From: an uncultured Bacteroides sp. | GTDB lineage: Bacteria > Bacteroidota > Bacteroidia > Bacteroidales > Bacteroidaceae | Assembly: GCF_947632445.1 (NCBI RefSeq) | Contig: NZ_CANRPM010000002.1 | Location: 35,763 to 99,762 of the forward strand | Direction: 5' to 3' | Length of the DNA: 64,000 nucleotides | In this document: positions 56,613 to 64,000 of the stretch, piece after piece | Position numbering within the stretch: position 1 is the first letter of the stretch | Layout of the letters: every line of letters starts with the position of its first letter | The notes under the pieces: generated by a model | Seen by the model: the letters and a program-made list of their open reading frames with translations, nothing else | Databases searched by the model: none | What the model was told of the DNA's origin: nothing | Program-made: the position numbers and the translations under genes

Positions 56613-57758
56613 TCATTCAAAAAAAGAATCGAGTGTCCAGCTGTCCATCCACTCAATGTAAGGTATTCCGTTTTTGAACTGTATGGGCAGCCAGATGTAG
56701 CGTGCGTCGCTCGGCTTTTTCGGTCTCCAGATGTCGGCCATGAACAGATAGGCATTGTCCTTGCCGGGAACCTTCAGTACAAATGTGCTTTGTCCGCCGA
56801 AGGTCAGTTCGGCATTCGGCCCGATACAGGGATTGGGATGTTGAGTCCAAGGCCCCCAGATGCCGGGTGCCGAGAACATGCGCGCCTCGTTGGGAGCCCA
56901 GCCTGTGCATCCCGAAGTAATCATCCAGTAGATGCCGTCTTTCTTAAAGATGGCGGGAGCTTCGTTGTGTCCGGCGGGTGCCATGCGCGCATACTTGCCT
57001 GTATGGCTCAGGTAGTCTTCGCTGAGTTCGGCTATTTGCAGGGTCAGGTTGTCTTCCGAAGAATAGATGTGATATGCTTTCCCGTCGTCGTCCACGAAGA
57101 GCTGCATGTCGCGTGCCATCTGTCCTCCCTGTAAGTCGCGTTTCAGGAAAAGGCCTTCGGTTACGGCTTTGTACCAGTCCGGTGTCCACCATTCCCTGAA
57201 GTGTTCCGGCTGAAGCGTGTCAAGGATGCTGCGTTGGCCGGCTGTCATGTCGAAGGGCAGTATTCCCGGATTGATGCGGCCCGAACGAAGATATTGGAAC
57301 GGCCCGGTCGGTGAGTCGCTTACAGCCACCGCCGAACGGGCGGCTGCATATCCTTTGCCTTTCAGCTCCAGATGAAACCACATGACGAATTTCCTTGTCT
57401 TTGCGTTGTAGAGGACTTTCGGGCGCTCCATGACGCAGCCCTGTATGATGTCGCTGGTCGTGTCATTCAGTTCCACAGGCAATACGGTACCTTCGTTTTT
57501 CCAGTCGGTGAGGTTCTGGGAGGAATAGCACATGATGCCTACCATCGCCTTGCTGGTCGAGTCCGATTTGTTTTCTCCATACCAGTAATAGGTTCCTTTG
57601 TAGTAGAGCATTCCTCCTCCATGTGCATTGATATGCACCCCTTGATTGTCGGGCCAGATTTCACCGGAGCGGATAGGCTTGACCGTCTCTTTCTGCATGC
57701 AGGAAACGGCGCAGAGCAGAAGCAGGCATAGACTTAGTAATTCATGGCATCGTTTCAT
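56613..57758 (-). CDS. GH43 lipoprotein, subfamily 24-like (exo-beta-1,3-galactanase type)
   Basis: The 381-residue protein has a lipoprotein signal (LCLLLLCAVSC). The domain begins DNQGVHINAHGGGMLYYKGT then YYWYGENKSDSTSKA, a form I associate with GH43 subfamily 24, whose studied members remove galactose from beta-1,3-galactan backbones of arabinogalactan. Other blocks are VMERPKVLYNAKTRKFVMWF, MARDMQLFVDDDGKAYHIY and GHNEAPAIFKKDGIYWMITS (probable acid Glu). Unlike typical GH43 it has no clear Asp in the first blade, as noted for subfamily 24. It follows susD after 91 nt containing a hairpin. The galactanase call is inference from motif memory plus context with GH35. Confidence 0.82.
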   Translation of the reverse strand: MKRCHELLSLCLLLLCAVSCMQKETVKPIRSGEIWPDNQGVHINAHGGGMLYYKGTYYWYGENKSDSTSKAMVGIMCYSSQNLTDWKNEGTVLPVELNDTTSDIIQGCVMERPKVLYNAKTRKFVMWFHLELKGKGYAAARSAVAVSDSPTGPFQYLRSGRINPGILPFDMTAGQRSILDTLQPEHFREWWTPDWYKAVTEGLFLKRDLQGGQMARDMQLFVDDDGKAYHIYSSEDNLTLQIAELSEDYLSHTGKYARMAPAGHNEAPAIFKKDGIYWMITSGCTGWAPNEARMFSAPGIWGPWTQHPNPCIGPNAELTFGGQSTFVLKVPGKDNAYLFMADIWRPKKPSDARYIWLPIQFKNGIPYIEWMDSWTLDSFFE

Positions 57759-57776
57759 GATGAATGGCTTTAGAAG

Positions 57777-57813
57777 AAAAGGGAGTGAAGTACTTATTGC
57801 CTCACCCCCTTTT
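57777..57813 (-). promoter_or_regulatory. Intercistronic hairpin between susD and the GH43 gene
   Basis: AAAAGGGAGTGA (57777-57788) pairs with TCACCCCCTTTT (57802-57813) in 11 of 12 positions, 13-nt loop. Placed after susD it may act as an attenuator or RNA-stabilising element giving SusC/D higher expression than the enzymes. Confidence 0.6.
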
Positions 57814-57849
57814 TCGTGCTACAATCAATTCTAAAAATAATTCTCTTTA

Positions 57850-59874
57850 TTAGTTTGCTTCCTCGTCAGCAGCAGCTTCTTCCCAATTATCGAACATGAA
57901 TACGTTGGCATCATAACCGTCGTATCCATAGTTCTGGCGAAGCTGGGCACCGATGTTCGCCGTAATGGCATCGTTGGGAATCGGCCAGAACAAGTTGCGT
58001 TTGTCAACTTGATAGTTGATGGTCTCTTTGGATGAGATAGGCCCGTGATTGAACAAGCTGTAGCGTGTGCAGCGTTTGTACCAGTAGCTGCCGCCGTTCA
58101 AGTCTGTGCCGCTTTGTTTGTCCCACGTGTTCAGGTCATAGGTCTCGCCCCATTCATCAGGCTTGCCGCTCTTGGCCAGACACCAGGAAATACGGGCTAA
58201 CTCAGGCTGACGCCATTCTTCCAAGTACAGTTCGCGGGCACGTTCGTCGGCAATATCACCGATAGTGACGGTCGTGAACATCTTTTTGGCATTGGCACGA
58301 CGACGGATTACATTGACGTCCTCGGCTGCACCGGTTGCATTGCCTTGATAGAATTTGGCTTCGGCACGGAGCAGGTAGGTCTCAGCCAGACGGAACAGAT
58401 ACAGGTTGCCGTTGGATACGGCATTACCTTTAGTGGCACCGTTAAATTGGTTGGCACCCATGCTTTCTTCTGCACTTTGGTCGAGGATGTAAACCTTGTA
58501 TAAAGGAATTGGGTACCAGCTGCGGATGGTATCTTTACAAAGCAATCCTCCTTTTTTGATGAGAGGCTCATTTTTTGTTTCATCCCATCCATAGTCTTCC
58601 GGTGCATAGAGCATCATGTGCTGGCCATAAAAGTCTGAAGCAGGGTTGTTATATACCAGGTCAGTCATTTCTACCCAGTTCCCTTTTTCACGGCTGTGGC
58701 GCAGGTCTTGCCAGTCTGTCTCACCGTCGTAATTCCAGATGGTCTGGTTGTAGTGGTAGGAAGTACGGAAGCAACCGATACCGCGACCCAAGGCACGTAC
58801 CCAGTCTAACTTTGGATTGTACTTGCCATCATTGCGGGCATAGTTGTAGGTCGGAGAACCGATGTTATGCGGATCTACGATGTCGCCGTTGCTCCAATGT
58901 ACGCACATGGCTCGCATCTGCGGATACTGAATGAAGCCTTCCGAATAGTAATTCAAGATGGGCATAATCATTTCTGTATTGGAAGCGTCGGTGACGTTTA
59001 CGCCCCGATGCAAATCCCACATCACGTTGCGTTCTACCGGCCAGGTTTCGGGATTGCCTGAAGGTACGTTGGTTCCGAAAGGATTCTGCATCAATTGCAA
59101 ACCGTGATTGTTAATCAGGTCGGTTGCCATATCTTCGGCTTTCTTGTATTCGCCTGTTACAAGGTAGCATTTGATGAGCAGCTGCATGCAGGCTTCCTGG
59201 TTGACCGTACCGATGTAGCCGATTTGACTTTGGGGCGGAACATGTTCTACCGCAAATTCCAGGTCGTGTACCAGCATCTGGAAGATGGCTTCCTTGCTGG
59301 TCGATTTATAGTTCTGCTTGGGCACCTCAGTCAGTTTGGAAATCAAAGGGATGTCGCCGAACAGCAGTACGCCGTGATAGTAGGCGTATGCGCGGTGGAA
59401 GTAGGCACGGCCCAAGTATTCGTCGTGCAGGGTCTGCTCCAAGCCTTCCACCTTATCTACGTTGGAGATGATGGTGTTGGCAAAGGTGACGCTGTTCCAT
59501 GTACGGTTCCAGAAGCGCTTCATGGCGTTCCAATCACCGCCATCCGCCATACCGGAAGTCGGAGTGATGAGGTTGGCAAAGTCTGCCTGTATAGGGTTGG
59601 CATCGGTCTTGGCATACAGGCCGATATCGGTCATAAAGTAGAGGGAAGCCATCGGGAGACAATTGCTGTTCCCGTCCATCAGCATTTCCTTCAGTCCGTA
59701 GTCGCACATGGCCAAGGCCGATTTCAGACCCGATTCGGTGGTATAGGTGTTTAGTGGGTTGTAGAACGACAGCGGGTCTTGCTTCAGGAAGTCGTCCGAG
59801 CAGCCGGTGGTCAGCAGGGCAGCCGAAGCCAGCACCATACATCCTTTTGCAAATAGTGTATTTCTTGTTTTCAT
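57850..59874 (-). CDS. SusD/RagB-family nutrient-binding lipoprotein
   Basis: The 674-residue protein has a lipoprotein signal (MVLASAALLTTGC) followed by SDDFLKQDPLSFYNPLNTYT, the usual SusD opening after the lipidated Cys. TPR-like helices lie in the N-terminal half (EQTLHDEYLGRAYFHRAYAY, YYHGVLLFGDIPLI), and near the C-terminus are RLAETYLLRAEAKFYQGNAT and RARELYLEEWRQPELARISW, conserved in the family. It is exposed on the cell surface as the lid of the SusC transporter and binds glycan. It is longer than most SusD proteins (about 550). It starts 16 nt after susC. Confidence 0.96.
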   Translation of the reverse strand: MKTRNTLFAKGCMVLASAALLTTGCSDDFLKQDPLSFYNPLNTYTTESGLKSALAMCDYGLKEMLMDGNSNCLPMASLYFMTDIGLYAKTDANPIQADFANLITPTSGMADGGDWNAMKRFWNRTWNSVTFANTIISNVDKVEGLEQTLHDEYLGRAYFHRAYAYYHGVLLFGDIPLISKLTEVPKQNYKSTSKEAIFQMLVHDLEFAVEHVPPQSQIGYIGTVNQEACMQLLIKCYLVTGEYKKAEDMATDLINNHGLQLMQNPFGTNVPSGNPETWPVERNVMWDLHRGVNVTDASNTEMIMPILNYYSEGFIQYPQMRAMCVHWSNGDIVDPHNIGSPTYNYARNDGKYNPKLDWVRALGRGIGCFRTSYHYNQTIWNYDGETDWQDLRHSREKGNWVEMTDLVYNNPASDFYGQHMMLYAPEDYGWDETKNEPLIKKGGLLCKDTIRSWYPIPLYKVYILDQSAEESMGANQFNGATKGNAVSNGNLYLFRLAETYLLRAEAKFYQGNATGAAEDVNVIRRRANAKKMFTTVTIGDIADERARELYLEEWRQPELARISWCLAKSGKPDEWGETYDLNTWDKQSGTDLNGGSYWYKRCTRYSLFNHGPISSKETINYQVDKRNLFWPIPNDAITANIGAQLRQNYGYDGYDANVFMFDNWEEAAADEEAN

Positions 59875-59890
59875 AATGTTTTTTCAGTAT

Positions 59891-62800
59891 TTAGAGTGTT
59901 ACGTTGATACCAAAGTTAAAGGTGCGTGTGGCTAATCCGCCGGTTTCGGGGTCACCATATTCCCAACTGTCGAAAGTACAAACGTTCTTGCAGCTTGCTG
60001 TGAGGCGGATACGGTCTATCATAAATTTCTTGGTCCACTTCTGGGGCAGGTTGTAACCGATGGTGATGTCGTCTAAACGAACGAAGCTGCGGTTGTACAC
60101 TTTGTCCACGCCACCGGCCAGACCTGTATTGGGACCTACGGACTCGAGACGGCAGTAGTCATTGGTCGGATTGTCGGGAGTCCAGTATTCGCGGGCAGCT
60201 ACATTGAAGCCGTTGCTCACCACCGAACCGCCGTTTTCCTGATTCAGCCAGTAGCCGGCTCTGCTCTTGTGGCCCATGTACGAGTAGAACGAGATGGAGA
60301 GCGTCAGGTCTTTCCACAGCGTGAAGTCGTTGCGCAGGTTCCAGTAGATGGGAGGAGCGGTCGTACCCTGATAAACCTTATCGTTGTCGTTGTAGACAGG
60401 GATGCGGGTACCATCGGCTTGTATTTGGTCGTCTTCGGTATAGCGGTTCACTACTTTCGGATCGCCCGGCTCTTGGCCTACCAGCGCAGCAGCCTTGATG
60501 TCTTCGGGCGTGTTCTGCCAGACACCGTCTGTCTCGTAGTACCAGATGGTACCGATAGGCTGGCCGATGAACCACCCGTTGGAAGTGTCGTCTCTTTCTA
60601 CGCCGTCTTCGTCGTAGTCATAATAGATGTGGTTGATCTTGTTCTTGTTGATGGAGAAGCCGGCAGAGGTATTCCACGTGAAGTCCTTGTTCTGGATGTT
60701 GGTGGAGTTCAGGGCAATTTCAAATCCCTGGTTCTGTACCTCACCCAAGTTAGCCATGATGGAACCGAAGCCTGAGAAATTAGGCAGACGCTTGCTCATA
60801 ATCATGTCTGTTGTCTTTTTGAAGTAGTAGTCCATGTTGGCGGTCAGTCGTCCTTCTAAGAACGAGAGATCCAGACCGACGTTCCATGCCTTCGTTTTTT
60901 CCCATTCGAGGTTGGGCGCAGCCAGACGGTTCATGTAAAGCGGGTTGACCACGTTGGAGTTCCCGTTCTGGTAGTAAACCATGTTACCGCCTGCCAGTGC
61001 CAGGTTGGCGAGGGTGGAGTAGACGTTTCCAAATTCACGGTTACCGTTGGTACCCCAGGACAGACGTAATTTACCCATATCCAACCAGTCATGGGTGCCG
61101 GCCATAAAGCCTTCTTCCGAGAATACCCAGCTGACGCCGATTGAACCGAAGTTACCCCAAGGATTGTTGGCGCCGAAACCGGAGTAACCGTCGCGGCGGA
61201 ACGTACCGGTGAGCATGTAGCGGTCTTTGAAGCTGTAGAACAGACGGCCTAAGTAGGAAGCGGCTGTATAGTGGCTGTCGTCGGTGCTGAAGCTGCTCTG
61301 TGTCTTGTCGGCACCTTGTGTGTAGTGGAAGCCCAGGGCATCGCTCGGCGTGATGTTGCGTGCGTTGATGTTGTCACTCCAATAACGGTGTTCTTCCGCT
61401 TCCTGTACCAACGTAGCGGTGAAATGATGCTCACCGAATATTTTATCCCATGTGATTGTGTTATTCAAGTTCCAGTCGAAGTTTTTGCTCCATCCGCGGT
61501 TTACGCCTCGGCTGGAGGCGGAAGCATTGGGCAGATCGGCCGACATCCAGTAGCGGTCGTAGAACCACTGGTAGCGGGGAGCGATGTTGAACTGGTAGGT
61601 AAAGCCTGCGGGCAGGGTAACCTTGGCATTGAAGATGGTGTTCAATACCGTGTAACCTTTCTCCAAATCGTAGTACTGACGGTCATTGTAGTAGTTGTAA
61701 CCACTGTTGGTAGGCAGACCGGTCATGGGGTATTGTTCATATTTGCCTTCTTCGTCATATATGGAGGCATAGGGCGAGTTGCGGAGCATGTTGTTGTTCC
61801 AATAGTTGCCACTCAAATCCACCTGAATATCGCCGTCCGAACGATCCTGGAAGTTGACATTGGCGCCTACTTCCAACCAATCGGTAATCTTGGCGTTGAG
61901 TTTCATGTTGGAACGGAAGGCGTTGTATTCATTTCCCTGCACGGCGCCTTCGTTGTTGATGTAGCCCAATGAGAAGTAGTAGTTCACACGCTCGGTAGCT
62001 CCCGAAATGCTGGCATTGTAGTCCTGATTGAAACCGGTGCGGAAGGTATAGTCGTTCCAGTCTACCATACGTCCGTTCAGGAAGTTTTCCATCATCATCG
62101 GAGAATTGCTAAATTCCAAGCGGCGTGCGAACAAATGCAGAGCCGTTTCTCCTTCGCTGGGGCCGATACCGTTGGAACCCACGTTGGTCATCCAGGCGTT
62201 CTGGTCGTCTGCCGACATAGTGCGGGGGTCGTCGTAGTAGCCTTCGGGATACATCAGGTTGCCATACTTGTCTTTTGCCCGGTAGTACCCGTACAGACCG
62301 TCGTCGCCCTGTGCGTAAGTATAGAACATCTTACGCCAGTCCTGATGGAACTTCAGGTATCCGGCAGCATCGTAGAAGTCGCGGTAGTCCGACTTGCTGG
62401 CCACCGAAAGGTTGGCGCTTACATTAATGATAGGCTTGCCTTCTTTACCCTTCTTGGTCGTAATGATGATGACACCGGCAGCAGCCTTGGCTCCGTAGAT
62501 GGCGGCGGAGGAGGCGTCCTTCAATACGTCGATCTGGGCGATGTCATCGGGGTTGATTTCGGAAAGCTCACCGTAGAAAGCCATACCGTCCAATACAATC
62601 ATCGGGCTGGCATTGGTTCCCAAAGAGTTCTGACCACGCAGCTGGATGGAAGCATCGCTTCCTTTCGCGGATGCGTCGTAACCGATCTGCAAACCCGGTG
62701 TTCCGCGCAATACGTCCTGAACGGAAGTCGGGTTCTGGTCGGCCACTTTGGTAGCATTAATCTGTACAACCGAACCGGTCAGGTCTTTTTTACGCATTGT

Positions 62801-63202
62801 ACCGTAACCGACTACCACCACTTCCTGAAGCATTTCGGTGTCGTCTTCCAGTACTACATCGACCGGCTTTCCCGGTACGGCATCTACCACCACCGTCTTG
62901 TAGCCGATGAAGGAGATTTCCAGTTTGGTTGCTTTGGCAACGGACAAACTGAACTTACCATCCAAGTCGGTGATGGTTCCGTTTGTCGGGTTGCTCTGTT
63001 CACGTACATTGGCTCCGATTACGGGTTCACCTGTTGCATCTTTGATTACACCGGTCACGGATTTCTGCTGTTGCACCACGTTCAGTGATGAAACATCTTC
63101 TTTAGCTGACATTGCCAAAGGATGCATGGCAATGAATCCTGTGCAAAGAAGCAGAGCCATCATGGCTCGTCGATTGTTTTTGCAGGAATTAGATTTCATC
63201 AT
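59891..63202 (-). CDS. SusC/RagA-family TonB-linked outer-membrane transporter
   Basis: The 1103-residue protein is the glycan importer of the locus. After a signal peptide (about 1-33) comes a CarboxypepD_reg_2 domain (SVTGVIKDATGEPVIGANVR to LEISFIGYKTVVVDAV), the SusC motif LQEVVVVGYGTMRKKDLTGS, the plug (DVLRGTPGLQIGYDASAKGS, IDVLKDASSAAIYGAKAAAG) and the barrel ending FNFGINVTL. No N-terminal signalling (STN) domain is present, so it does not itself signal to an anti-sigma factor. It opens the operon; a TACATTTG box is 46 nt upstream. No HTCS, SusR or sigma/anti-sigma gene is in the window, so the regulator lies beyond the right edge or elsewhere. Confidence 0.97.
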   Translation of the reverse strand: MMKSNSCKNNRRAMMALLLCTGFIAMHPLAMSAKEDVSSLNVVQQQKSVTGVIKDATGEPVIGANVREQSNPTNGTITDLDGKFSLSVAKATKLEISFIGYKTVVVDAVPGKPVDVVLEDDTEMLQEVVVVGYGTMRKKDLTGSVVQINATKVADQNPTSVQDVLRGTPGLQIGYDASAKGSDASIQLRGQNSLGTNASPMIVLDGMAFYGELSEINPDDIAQIDVLKDASSAAIYGAKAAAGVIIITTKKGKEGKPIINVSANLSVASKSDYRDFYDAAGYLKFHQDWRKMFYTYAQGDDGLYGYYRAKDKYGNLMYPEGYYDDPRTMSADDQNAWMTNVGSNGIGPSEGETALHLFARRLEFSNSPMMMENFLNGRMVDWNDYTFRTGFNQDYNASISGATERVNYYFSLGYINNEGAVQGNEYNAFRSNMKLNAKITDWLEVGANVNFQDRSDGDIQVDLSGNYWNNNMLRNSPYASIYDEEGKYEQYPMTGLPTNSGYNYYNDRQYYDLEKGYTVLNTIFNAKVTLPAGFTYQFNIAPRYQWFYDRYWMSADLPNASASSRGVNRGWSKNFDWNLNNTITWDKIFGEHHFTATLVQEAEEHRYWSDNINARNITPSDALGFHYTQGADKTQSSFSTDDSHYTAASYLGRLFYSFKDRYMLTGTFRRDGYSGFGANNPWGNFGSIGVSWVFSEEGFMAGTHDWLDMGKLRLSWGTNGNREFGNVYSTLANLALAGGNMVYYQNGNSNVVNPLYMNRLAAPNLEWEKTKAWNVGLDLSFLEGRLTANMDYYFKKTTDMIMSKRLPNFSGFGSIMANLGEVQNQGFEIALNSTNIQNKDFTWNTSAGFSINKNKINHIYYDYDEDGVERDDTSNGWFIGQPIGTIWYYETDGVWQNTPEDIKAAALVGQEPGDPKVVNRYTEDDQIQADGTRIPVYNDNDKVYQGTTAPPIYWNLRNDFTLWKDLTLSISFYSYMGHKSRAGYWLNQENGGSVVSNGFNVAAREYWTPDNPTNDYCRLESVGPNTGLAGGVDKVYNRSFVRLDDITIGYNLPQKWTKKFMIDRIRLTASCKNVCTFDSWEYGDPETGGLATRTFNFGINVTL

Positions 63203-63247
63203 TCATTTTATTTTTTTAAATTAATAATATGAGTATTAAATCGTGGC

Positions 63248-63255
63248 CAAATGTA
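63248..63255 (-). promoter_or_regulatory. -7 box (TACATTTG) for the susC operon
   Basis: Minus-strand TACATTTG, 46 nt before the susC start at 63202. Confidence 0.6.
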
Positions 63256-63372
63256 GACGATAAAAAAGAAGAAGGTATTATACAAATTAATCAAAAATGG
63301 TAGAAAAATTATTCATAGATGTCAAATGACGTTTTTTTCTATCATGTGTGATTTATTTTTAGTACAAGTCCG

Positions 63373-63744
63373 ACATAAAATCAAAGCCATCAGTTGCCCG
63401 TCCGTGATAAAGTTCACTTCAATGGCGGGTTTCTTTTCAATGCGGCAACCGGCTGCGATAGCCGGCAATGAATCGGTAATGAAATGTCTATTCCCTTCCG
63501 CTGCCACGCAGCACTTCCTGAAGTCCCGACGCAGTACTTTGTGAGGGTGTCATGCAGTGCTTTCTGGGGAGGAGACGAAGCACTTCGTCAGAGGGTCAGC
63601 AAGCACGGCATCGGGACGAAAAGATCTGCCCCGTGAAAAAAAGAGGAAGAAAAACGTTTTTTTTCACGAATAAAACAGTCCTGTCGCACCAATTTGCTGA
63701 TATACAGCCGGTTGCTGCGACAGTGACAGGAGCTGTACAAACTT
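63373..63744 (-). repeat. Dispersed ~370-bp repeat (copy C), inverted relative to copy A
   Basis: Read on the minus strand it aligns along its full length with 24319-24690, including 58 identical nucleotides (63478-63535). The 23-nt spaced boxes are AGCACT, AGTACT, AGTGCT, AGCACT and AGCACG starting at 63510, 63533, 63556, 63579 and 63602. It lies upstream of susC, outside the -7 box. A short minus-strand frame (AAEGNRHFITDSLPAIAAG, then EKKPAIEVNFITDGQL) is partly shared with copy A. Confidence 0.75.
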
Positions 63745-63825
63745 TATTGAAATATAATAAAAAATAGGCTGCCTTTAAAGGCAAGGTATTTTTTATTTTT
63801 CGCGAAAATGTTTACCAAGGGTACT

Positions 63826-63895
63826 AAGGTGTCGCACTAATTTATTGATAATCTGCCACTTGATGTGACAGGACTATTTTGGGCCCCTCCGATTT
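63826..63895. repeat. Two further pieces of the repeat edge
   Basis: TATCAATAAATTAGTGCGACA on the minus strand (63832-63852 area) and GATGTGACAGGACTATTTTG on the plus strand (from 63865) repeat the edge sequence of copies A and C (TATCAATAAATTGGTGTGAC then AGGACTATTTT). The rest of 63745-64000 shows no gene. Confidence 0.55.
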
Positions 63896-64000
63896 ATTTC
63901 CAAAGTGATTTGGGAGCTTTCATAGACAAGATTGACTAGTCCTGAATAACCGTTACAGTTATTGGACAAAAATAAATTATTTATTACAGTTCAGCAAGGT

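Overview
This 64 kb window reads as chromosomal DNA of a human-gut type Bacteroides. The support is the many promoter boxes of the Bacteroides form TAnnTTTG, a SusC/SusD pair with glycoside hydrolases, a Bacteroides-type L-fucose operon, a histone H1-like protein, and families largely confined to Bacteroidetes (DUF5056, DUF6249, DUF6769, DUF4286, the M64 peptidase N-terminal domain). I cannot fix the species. No phage, CRISPR array, rRNA or replication origin is visible.

Layout. 1-5.4 kb: start of an M64 peptidase gene, an Lrp-type regulator, folA-thyA, a periplasmic phospholipase-D/cardiolipin synthase-like protein, and an overlapping DUF6249 / ECF sigma / DUF5056 operon. 5.5-8.5 kb: a small histidine-rich membrane protein and a TonB-dependent receptor. 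8.6-10.9 kb: a scrap of surface-polysaccharide locus (intact acyltransferase with a nine-G tract, broken Wzy-like gene) bracketed by two decayed IS982-family elements. 11-19 kb: an rRNA cytosine methyltransferase, a heavy-metal RND efflux operon (adaptor, pump, outer-membrane channel), a histidine-rich DUF6769 gene and an ABC-F relic. 19.1-23.9 kb: fucR-fucI-mutarotase-fucP, without fucA or fucK. 23.9-27 kb: transposase debris, a dispersed repeat bounded by IS982-like ends, and an AT-rich patch with a TolB-like propeller protein and a beta-barrel protein. 27.6-33.4 kb: queD-queE, a GH106 rhamnosidase-like enzyme, tRNA-Trp, a uracil-DNA glycosylase-like protein, an unknown protein and an AlbA_2 protein. 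33.5-52.1 kb: mostly housekeeping: histone H1-like, HAD phosphatase, pgi, gpsA, lysS, glsA, a porin, pgk, nth, an MFS transporter, pheS, tRNA-Ala, DUF4286, ruvC, a pullulanase, an M23 protein, an orphan double ABC ATPase and a PAP2 phosphatase. 52.2-63.3 kb: a polysaccharide utilisation locus in the order susC, susD, GH43_24-like, double GH43, GH35, whose enzyme set fits side-chain and backbone removal from type II arabinogalactan or another galactan.

The most unusual structure is a family of intergenic arrays at about 24.5, 49.7 and 63.5 kb. In each, a hexamer AGCACT or its reverse complement AGTGCT recurs at exactly 23-nt pitch for four to five units while the flanks keep one polarity. The first and third loci are inverted copies of one ~370 bp element that share a 58-nt stretch without a mismatch. 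I do not recognise this element. Other points worth attention are the G9 tract in the acyltransferase gene, a candidate FucR operator present before both fucR and fucI, the missing fucose kinase and aldolase genes, and an M23 protein with Asp in place of a usual zinc-site His.
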